From positions 182,236,156 to 182,300,155 of the forward strand of contig NC_053395.1 in NCBI RefSeq assembly GCF_905171765.1: a stretch of DNA of 64,000 nt. The letters are read 5' to 3'. Every line of letters begins with the position of its first letter. Positions within the stretch are counted from its first letter, which is position 1. Position numbers and translations under genes: made by a program. Source of the stretch: Bufo bufo (taxonomy: Eukaryota; Chordata; Amphibia; Anura; Bufonidae). Shown here piece after piece: positions 56,686-64,000 of this stretch. Below the pieces are notes generated by a model. That model was not told the origin of the DNA. It saw only the letters and a list, made by a program, of their open reading frames with translations, and did not search any database.

Positions 56686-58151
56686 AGGGAACCTGTCACC
56701 TCCAAAACACATATAAAACCTACATCATTACCTTACAGTAGCCCCCAGTGTGTTCACAATGATGTTTTTCATTCTTTCATCGGTTGCTGCATACTGTAAA
56801 AAAACTAATTTTTAATCACCTTTTTGCTATCTTCAGAGTCAGCTTGAAGTCAAGGAGGCAACGGCCTCCTTGCTTCAAGTAAAAATAAGTCCGCCCCTTA
56901 CCCGTCCTCTTCACTTTGATGGACATCCTGCCTGGAGGCTGGGATTGCGCAAGTCTCGCGCATGCCCGGTGCGCTCCATGTAACTGCGCCATCCCGTCTC
57001 CCGCAGTCAGCCGGCAGCTTTGTTCTCACTGCCCATGCGCAGGCCATTTCAAGTGTGTGCGCGCGCCCCCAGTTTTTCTTGTCCGTAGCGTCAGCGTAAT
57101 CACTGGCTTCAGGCACAGGAGAACGCAAGCCAGTGGTCACGCTTCGCCCCCGACCTCACCAGCATCAGGTATTACACTATTTAGGCACATTATCCAGGGG
57201 CACATCTGTTATATTACCTCAAAAGAAATGCTGGGCACGCACGCACACTTGAAATGGCCGGCGCATGCGCAGTGAGAACAAAGCTGCCGGCTGACTGCGG
57301 GAGCCGGGATCGTGCAGTAACATGGAGCGCACCGGGCATGCGCGGGACTTGCGCGATCCCAGCCTCTAGGCAGATGTCACGGATGATGTTGCAGATAGCT
57401 GGAAGTTATGGATAAACATCCGACTGGCTTGATCACAAACTAAGGAGCATAAAGGTGACCCCTATAAAACCCTAAGAGCTCACCCTGACTGCTAAGCACA
57501 TACAAGGGTCTCAGAGGTAGACGATTGCATGCCCTCGTACCTAGACTGTGTGACACCTGAAAACCCTATAATAGTGAGGGGACACGACCACCGGCTCCCT
57601 GCACTTAATACGGAGGGAGTCAGGGTCACCTAGAATCAAGCCAGCAAGGAAACACAATACATGAAAGGACTTATCTGAACAAGCAGCAACAGAAGTCTTC
57701 AGCAGTGAACACTTCAATCCAGGAAGTAGTATAAACCGCAAAATGAGGCAGTATGGGAGGGAATATAAAGGAAAGAGGATTAGTCTAAATAGGTGACACC
57801 TGGGAGAAGGAAATGAGATGAGAAAGTGAAACCAAAACAAAGAACATCATGCAAGAGGTAGAAAAGGACGTCTGTCAGATCTTCTCACAGAAGTGGCGGT
57901 GACAGCAGAATGTCAAGCAAAGTGAAGAGGACGGGTAAGGGGCGGGCTTATTTTTACTTAAAGAAAGGAGGCCGTTGCCGCCTTGACTTCAAGCTGACTC
58001 TGAAGATAGCGAGAAGGGTGATTAAAAATGCGTTTTTTTACAGTATGCAGCAACCGATGGAAAAATGAAAAACATCATTGTGAACACACTGGAGGCTACT
58101 GTAAGGTAATGATGTTGGTTTTATATGTGTTTTGGAGGTGACAGGTTCCAT
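56686..58151. mobile_element. Large TTAA-flanked foldback, interrupted by a solo LTR
   Basis: It is flanked by TTAA (56,682-56,685 and 58,152-58,155). The left arm runs from 56,686 to about 57,060, and its complement from about 57,230 to 58,151. Shared words include 'cctgtcacctccaaaacaca', 'cttcagagtcagcttgaagtc', 'gcccggtgcgctccatg' and 'ccggcagctttgttctcact'. The right arm is split at 57,374 by an LTR. Without it the element is about 930 bp with arms of roughly 380 bp. Confidence 0.9.
57375..57904 (-). mobile_element. Solo LTR, 530 bp, inside a foldback arm
   Basis: It starts tgtcacggat and ends gcggtgaca, with a perfect gcaga duplication (57,370-57,374 and 57,905-57,909). The uninterrupted mirror arm (complement near 56,918-56,945) shows the empty site. 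It is an inverted copy of the LTR at 38,991-39,520 and of identical length. Frames such as the minus-strand one at 57,541-57,840 fall within it and are not genes. Confidence 0.92.
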
Positions 58152-58155
58152 TTAA

Positions 58156-59015
58156 AGGAACAAAGGGTTTTGAACTTTTTTTTTTTTTTTTAACAGCCTA
58201 AATAGGAAAAAAAAACCTCTAATGGAGAACAGAAACCCAATTCACATACACTGGATGCAAATTCTTAGCAGAAATATATACGGAATCACTAAAATCCGTC
58301 AAATGTGAACAGTCTTTTCCTTTAGCGAAACCCACCTCTTATTACACAGCAGAAATCTCTTTGGTTTTTGCAGTGGTTTTTCAATGGGTATTTGGTGGAC
58401 CCTCCCATCATTTAGCTCCACTGAGTTAAGCTAAACCGCAAGCTGATACCAACCACGGTTTCCAGAGGTCTCTGTGCAGACACCAGTTCAAAAAAGACCA
58501 TGTCCTTATTGGCAAGGTCATAAAAGATAAATGGCCACTGCATGAATGGCAGTGTGGCCTCCTATTGAAGACAGTGGAAAATGGTTTCCTTGTATCGGGT
58601 GGTATTGACGCAAAATATGCTCCAAATTCTATGGGCAAAAAACCTGTGTTAACTGGTCTTTACACCATCCAACCGTTCCGGATCGAGCGGGAGAATCCCA
58701 TATTTTGGTGGCTGTTCTGGGATGGCTGAGGTTTGTCCTGACTTCTACTTCTACGTTCTTAGGATGCGGATACAGTTTAATACAACGGTGAAGCAGCGAG
58801 CCATCAGCTCCTTGCTCCACCATTCCCCGGCCTGTAAGCTCCCGAGCAGCAGCAAATGCAATGACGTCAACAGCATTGCGCCTGCTGAGCTGTGCAGGAG
58901 AGCTCACAGGCTGGGGATCATTCCTGGCCTGTGCACGCTATTGTTTAGCTCATAAGATGTTAAGATGTCACTGCTTCGTGCTATCTCACTACATCGTATT
59001 ATTTTTATTTTATTA
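58156..59015. other. No gene recognised
   Basis: No supported coding or repeat feature. A minus-strand frame at 58,629-58,907 has no recognisable domain. Confidence 0.35.
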
Positions 59016-59019
59016 ATAC

Positions 59020-59215
59020 TAAGGGGACATTATTGTATAGGGGCACTAAAGGGGCAACAATATTGTAAAGGCACACTAAAAGGGTAATATTGTAAAGGGG
59101 GCATTAAGGGCGCAGCACTACTGTAAGAGGCACTAATGAGGCAGAACTACTGTATGGGGGCACTAAGGGGGCATAACTGCTGTGTGGGGGCACAAGAGAA
59201 ACTATAGGGTATTGA
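59020..59215. repeat. G-rich minisatellite, short
   Basis: About seven degenerate units of 25-32 bp follow the pattern 'ggggcactaaa(g)ggggca' with 'attgtaaa' or 'ctactgta'. It resembles the arrays at 60,970 and 62,160 in composition. Confidence 0.7.
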
Positions 59216-59621
59216 GGGTGTATATATAGGCATTGGGCAGAGTTAAAGGCGTGGCTTAGTGTAAAAAAAAATTGTTGCTCACGTTATGCGTATCACTCAT
59301 ATTGTTCCTCCTTTGGCTCTTCAAAAGTTGGGAGGTATGCTTATGCAGTTCCCAAGAGGACCACTGCAAAGAGTTCATATTTGCTATTCGGTTTAATATA
59401 TTTTCGGTGTTAAATGCCAATCCCAAAGCTAAAAATTGTAGCACTATTTAGTTTATTGTGACGTACCGAAAGCTGGACCTGCCTGCTCTGAGGGAGAAGC
59501 TGAGGAGTGTCTCTCAAGCAGCCAGAAAGTGAGGAGCAGCACATTGTCTATTTCTATCCTTGCCTACTGAGGAAAAGATACCATTCTCTGACAGAGAAAG
59601 AACAGATTGTTGAGGGCCAAT
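59216..59621. other. No gene recognised
   Basis: Nothing supportable between the minisatellite and the TTAA MITE. Confidence 0.35.
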
Positions 59622-59625
59622 TTAA

Positions 59626-60019
59626 AGGGGTTGTCCGGGTTCAGAGCTGAACCTGAACATACCCAGAATTTCACACAGGCAGCCCCCCTGATGTTAGCAT
59701 CGGAGCATTTCATGCTTCGATGCTCTCCCTTTCCCTGTGCTGTATCACGCAGGGCAAGGAATTTTTTACTTATAACACACTGCTAGGCGGAGGCTTCCGC
59801 CCAGCAGTGTATTCGGTGATGTCACCGGCTCTTGCGAGCCTACTTTAGCGCTGCCCTAGCCGTTTAACAGGCTAAGGCAGCGCTAAAGCCCACCCATCAG
59901 TGTCGGTGACGTCACCGGGCTCACTGCTGGGCGGAAGCCTGGCAGCCCTATAGAGAGCCCGGTACGTCACCGGATCTCCTAAAAAATGCCTAGGAGAGCA
60001 TCGGAGCATTTCAACCCCT
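59626..60019. mobile_element. TTAA-flanked MITE, 394 bp
   Basis: It is flanked by TTAA (59,622-59,625 and 60,020-60,023) and its ends are aggggttg inverted. Inside, 'gcatcggagcatttcatgct' on the left matches 'gagcatcggagcatttcaa' near the right end in the same orientation, and two GC-rich blocks around 'gtgacgtcaccggg' and 'gctttagcgctgcc' form further inverted repeats. Confidence 0.75.
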
Positions 60020-60023
60020 TTAA

Positions 60024-60965
60024 AAGACTGGTGCAAAGGACCGACATTTAGTGCAATCACTTGTTTATGGCAACAGGCCTTACTGCTAGTGGGAGCGGTA
60101 TATTGGTTCAGAGCCCACCATGCTTTTACATGGGATTAGCTACCTGCTGGAGGGTCTGCACCCCACTGTGGGAACTGCAGTAGATAATGTTAATGATTGT
60201 GCACCCCTTTTGGTTGACTTGGAAAGTTGTTTGGAGTTAATAGAGAAACTCAAAGTCAGCCATCTGTCGATCATCCCATGATCAGCCTTGGAAGTATTGT
60301 GTATGTGCTCTGGAGAGACTGAACTGAAAGCTACCAGTGTCCCTGTTTATGAGCTACCTAAACTACCTCAGTAAGAAACACTGGCTGTTACGCTAACACT
60401 GGCCTGACTATTGCCTTGCACCACCATTGCTCCGTTTCCATTATCCGGCCCTGCACCTGGACTCCTGCCTTGCACCCTGCCAATCATTCACCTTCAAGAT
60501 GCCTAGGGTGTGCACCAAGAGAAGAAAGGTTGCACCCTCCATTCACTAGACATGGCCACAGGGACTACTAGAGTGAGGACAGCCACCGTGAACCACTACT
60601 ACTCCTATCTGTGCCACCACTACCACTCCTTTCCTCCTCACAGCCTCCTTGGTGGGTCGCTGCACTTACACTGCTGCTTCTTTTACTGACAGCCTGTGGT
60701 CCATTACCTGCATACTTTGTAGTATCACCATACCTGCCAACCATCCTTGATAGTCCTGGATTTTGGTGGGTGTCCTGCAGTCCGAGAAGGTCTGAGGTAT
60801 GTCCCGCTCTCAACTGTCCACCCCCTGCTTCCCCATTCAACTGTCGATGCTCCCCACAGGCACAATGCGGTCACACATCACACTGCTGGGCTGTGTAAGA
60901 GAAGCGTGCTGCCCGGAAATCAGCCTCCAGCTACACAACCAGCGCGATGTTTTTTTATTTTATTA
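60024..60965. other. No gene recognised; old repeat sequence near 60,720-60,950
   Basis: The 60,360-60,660 stretch has CCACC-rich short frames with no domain. The stretch around 60,720 (catacctgccaaccatcc) looks like an interspersed repeat, but I cannot assign it. Confidence 0.35.
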
Positions 60966-60969
60966 ACAG

Positions 60970-61862
60970 AGGTGGCACTACTAAAAGGTATGCACAACGT
61001 GGCCATAACTACTGAAAGGGGAGCATAACTACCGACGGGGGGCACAATGTGGGCATAGCTACTGTAACAGGGCACAATGTGGGCATAACTACTGTGAGGG
61101 GGCACAAAATGGACATTATTGCTGTGAGGGGGTACAATGTGGGCACAACTACTAAAAGGGGGGCACAGTGTGGACATAACTACTATAAGGGTACTTTCAC
61201 ACTTGCGGCAGAGCGATCCGGCAAGCAGTTCCGTCGCCGGAACTGCGTGCCAGATCCAGCATTTGTAGACGGATCCGGATGAGAATGCATCTCATAAATG
61301 CATTGCAAGAACGGATCCGTCTCTCCATTTGTCATACGGACAAACGGATCAGTTTCTAGTTTTTTTTAAACATTTTTAAAGGTCTGCGCAAGCGCAGACT
61401 GGAAGGACGGATCCGGCATTGCAGTATTTTTAATACCGGATGCAGCACTAATACATTCCTAAAAAAAAAAATGCCGGATCCGGCATTCAGGCAAGTGTTC
61501 TGTTTTTTGTGCCGGAGATAAAACCGCAGCATGCTGCGGTATTATCTCTGTTTTGAAAAGTCAAAAAGACTGAACTGAAGACATCCTGAACAGATTTTTC
61601 TCCATCCAGAATGCATTAGGATAAAACTGATAAGTTATTTTCCGGTATAGAGTCCCTAGGACGGAACTCTATGCAGGAAAAGAAAAACGCTAGTGTGAAA
61701 GTACCCTAAGGTGGGGGGGGGCACAATGTCGACATTACTACTGTAAGGGGGCACAATGTTGACATTACTACTGTGAGGGGGCACAATGTAGGCATAACTA
61801 CTAAAAAGGGGCACAATGTGGACATTACTACTGAAAGGAGGGCACAATGTGGGCATAACTAG
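60970..61862. repeat. G-rich minisatellite, about 30-bp units, split by a MITE
   Basis: Units of the type 'gggggcacaatgtgggcataactactgtaa' run from about 60,970 to 61,185 and resume from 61,710 to 61,862. The interruption is the MITE at 61,189-61,706. Confidence 0.88.
61189..61706. mobile_element. Harbinger-like MITE, 518 bp
   Basis: It is flanked by TAA (61,186-61,188 and 61,707-61,709). The inverted ends gggtactttcacacttgcg and gggtactttcacactagcg match at 18 of 19. The interior is rich in ggatccg words. It entered the minisatellite at a 'ctataa' site. Confidence 0.92.
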
Positions 61863-61863
61863 C

Positions 61864-62159
61864 AGTGGCGGATTATAATAAGGATGTTTGGGTCGGCAGC
61901 CCTGGGCCCGGCATCTCTGGGGGGCCCAACGCCGACGCAAACGCCCACATACTGCGACGGGCCACGGGAGCGCATAGCTCCCTGCCCTGCTGCCAATCAC
62001 TGCCATAAGCTTCAGGCCTAGTAGGCCTGAGGCCTATGCAGTAGTAAAATCCCAGTGCAGGCGGGCGTGATGAAGTCATCACGTGCCTGTGCCGTCCCGT
62101 ACCAGCAGCTAGTGAACGCCTGGACATAGATGAGTATTTAGCTTTTAGTTTTTATTTTA
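61864..62159. repeat. Probable hAT-like repeat, left part
   Basis: It starts agcagtggcggattataa and contains 'gggcccggcatctctggggggccc'. The 'cagtggcgga' start is reminiscent of hAT ends, but no partner end was identified. It leads into the minisatellite at 62,160. Confidence 0.45.
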
Positions 62160-62825
62160 TGTGCCAACTTTGGGGGACATTACTGGGGGGGTCACAGGAA
62201 GACATATTAGTGAAGGGGCAAATTACTACATCGGGGGAAAATTACTATATAGGGGCTGTGTGGGATCAAATTACTATATGGCGGCTGTGTGGGGGCAAAT
62301 TACTATATGGTGGCTATGTGGGGGCAAATTACTATATGATGGATGTGTGGGGGAAAATTACTATGTGAGGGCAGTGTGAGGGGAAATTACTATGTGGGGC
62401 AAATTATTATGGGGGGCAAAAGTGGGGCAGTGTGGGGGTAATTACTATGTGGGAACAGTGTGGGGGAAATTACTATATGGGGCAGTGTGGGGGAAATTAC
62501 TATATGGGGCAGTGTGGGGGAAATTACTGTGTGGGGGCAGTGTAAGGGAAATTACTATGTGGGGGCAAATTACTTTGGGGCGGATTACTAGGTGGGGGCA
62601 GTGTGGGGGAAATTACTATGTGGAGGAAATTACTGCGTGGGGGCAAATTACTATATGCGGGCAGTGTGGGGTCGTTGCTATTGGGGAGGCACTGTAGGGG
62701 TAATTCTATTACAAGGACATATTAGGGGACATTATTTTTGGGGACACTATACAGGGATTATTACCTGGAGCACAATATAGGGTGTTATTACTGGGGGCAC
62801 TTTAGGGGACATTATAAGGACATTC
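62160..62825. repeat. G-rich minisatellite, about 28-32-bp units
   Basis: More than fifteen units of the type 'tgtgggggcaaattactatatgggggcag'. The right third decays to 'ggggacattatt' units. One strand is strongly G-rich with runs of 3-6 G at regular spacing. The Asn-Tyr-Tyr-Gly peptides encoded here are artefacts. Confidence 0.9.
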
Positions 62826-62826
62826 G

Positions 62827-62959
62827 GGGTAATTTATCAAACTGGTGTAAAGTAGAACTGGCTTAGTTGCCCATAGCAACCAATCAGATTCCACCTTTAA
62901 TTTTTGACAGCACCTTTGGAGATCCAGTTCTACTTTACACCAGTTCGATAAATGACCCC
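62827..62959. mobile_element. Short foldback MITE, about 133 bp
   Basis: The left end ggggtaatttatcaaactgg continues 'tgtaaagtagaactgg'. The right end read inward is ggggtcatttatcgaactgg with the same continuation. The middle has 'gcccatagcaaccaatcaga'. No clear duplication flanks it. Confidence 0.8.
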
Positions 62960-63014
62960 AATTATGTCTACTGGGGTCATTATTTTTTCAGCAGTATAGT
63001 ACCTGGAGCATTGG

Positions 63015-63656
63015 TGTCACGAGGGTGTCAAGAGCCACGTCTGACTCAGTTATACCCGGGGTCAGGAAGTCGCAGCGGGTGGCTGCGCGTTCGATGTACA
63101 AAGACAGTGCTGTTTCGTAATGGTAGCTTTCTGGGTTTGCCTTGCAATCCTTTTTGGCTCACTCAGGGATCGTAGCTTTTCCTCCTCAGCTGTTTCTTGT
63201 CCAGCACTCCCAACCTCCTTATATTCCAATCTCCCACTTCTCTGGTTGCCAGATATAGAACTTCCTGCCTGGACTTCTATACTGACCCACTGGAGCTGAG
63301 TAGCTGAGATCCCTGGTTGTTGTTCCAGAGTGTTACCCTCCGGATCCCTGTTGGGCCTTGGTGGTCTGCTGTTGTCGCCCACCTGGGATTATATGTTTGT
63401 CTGTATTTTCTGTCCTCTCCTTGGTGTTTTCCTCTTAGTGTCAGTGGTGCGGACTAGTGATCCCAACGCCCTGTTCACTACACAGGGCTCATCTTAGGGA
63501 AAGCCAGGGTTTAGGCACGTGATCGGCGTACGGGTGAGGAACCCGTCTAGGGACGTCAGGTGCCAGCCGCAAGGTGAGTCAGGGGTCACCACCTTTCCCT
63601 CTCCCTTGGACAGGACCTTCCCATTTCCCTCCCTTTGTGTGACGCCGGTCATTACA
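63015..63656. mobile_element. Solo LTR, 642 bp
   Basis: It starts tgtcacgagg and ends gtcattaca, with a perfect attgg duplication (63,010-63,014 and 63,657-63,661). The tgtcac start resembles the other gypsy-type LTRs here, but it is not otherwise closely similar by eye. Orientation is not determined. Confidence 0.87.
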
Positions 63657-63661
63657 ATTGG

Positions 63662-63892
63662 GGAGCACAACGGGCACAGTACTGGGAGTGGCAGCAGGAT
63701 GAGATTGTCGGGACACCAGGATGGGGAGGTTGATGGGAAACCTGAAAAATGTAACATGTCTGTGTAACACTCTGTAGAGATGAGATGTGGCTGAACAAAT
63801 TTTTCATGGTGGTCTGGGTCAAACGGAGGAGAAGAGGAAAGAGAAGGTCTACATGACAGTGGATATCACTGAATGTAAGGGGTAGGTGGTGC
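63662..63892. other. No gene recognised
   Basis: Short flank after the solo LTR. Frames on either strand lack recognisable domains. Confidence 0.35.
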
Positions 63893-64000
63893 CAGGGGAG
63901 CACCCAGAAATTTTGCCTGGGGGGGTCCGAGGTAAAAAAAACCTACGATGCGCTGCACAATTTTTTGGCCCCGCCCATTGTTATAATCCTCTTCTACACA
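63893..64000. repeat. Edge of a probable hAT-like MITE, cut by the window end
   Basis: It begins caggggagcacccagaaatt, similar in its first six bases to the hAT-type MITE at 26,995 (cagggg). The other end lies beyond the window. Confidence 0.4.

Noticed and set aside
58629..58907. A 92-codon minus-strand frame as a possible gene.
   Set aside because: It has no recognised motif and no supporting context. The length is within chance for this composition.
62161..62697. Frames with repeated Asn-Tyr-Tyr-Gly motifs.
   Set aside because: They are translations of a minisatellite, and all three frames stay open because of the repeat.

Overview
The window looks like gene-poor, repeat-saturated nuclear DNA of a vertebrate, most likely an anuran amphibian. 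The evidence is its mix of Tc1/mariner, hAT, piggyBac and PIF/Harbinger-type DNA transposons and MITEs, a chromodomain-bearing Ty3/gypsy element, L1-like and CR1-like LINEs and G-rich minisatellites. The species cannot be named from the sequence. I found no host protein-coding exon, tRNA, rRNA or snRNA gene, and no CRISPR that I can support. Every long open frame belongs to a transposable element.

Layout. 1-8.0 kb is mostly unrecognised AT-rich DNA with a 187-bp tandem duplication, a TG-rich minisatellite and a foldback with arms of about 100 bp. 8.05-12.9 kb is a three-level nest: a 3.0-kb 5'-truncated L1-like LINE with a perfect 16-bp target-site duplication (TSD) lies inside a Tc1-like transposon, which lies inside an older inverted-repeat element. 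16.4-30.0 kb is one decayed hAT transposon with 5' tandem repeats, a BED-finger transposase pseudogene and a 3' minisatellite. It has been split by a young 5.57-kb Ty3/gypsy chromovirus (17,736-23,309, minus strand), a solo LTR (26,019-26,894) and several MITEs. The 3' half of this hAT plus flank has been duplicated head to tail as two units of 3,644 bp (26,869-30,512 and 30,513-34,156) that differ at only two bases I could see. 34.4-43.5 kb holds MITEs, a solo LTR inside another solo LTR, and a CR1-like LINE split by an 888-bp solo LTR. 43.5-47.15 kb is a TTAA-flanked non-autonomous element that opens with a train of perfect hairpins. 49.85-54.8 kb is a piggyBac element whose transposase keeps all three catalytic aspartates and has one visible frameshift, followed by a hierarchical palindrome. 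55.4-64.0 kb is a patchwork of TTAA-flanked and TWA-flanked MITEs, minisatellites and two more solo LTRs.

Functionally the window is a record of transposition. Five insertions of the form TG...CA are flanked by exact 5-bp duplications: the complete chromovirus and four solo LTRs. A further exact pair flanks the inner LTR of the nested solo-LTR pair, and the outer LTR has a 4/5 match. Two hAT-type MITE insertions have 8-bp TSDs (one exact, one 6/8). The Harbinger-like MITEs have TAA or TTA duplications and many foldbacks sit in TTAA. The most informative single element is the chromovirus. Its LTRs are nearly identical, and a 10-nt sequence 1 nt inside the 5' LTR is complementary to the predicted first bases of its own transcript. 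This is the arrangement expected for a self-primed Tf1/sushi-type element rather than a tRNA-primed one.
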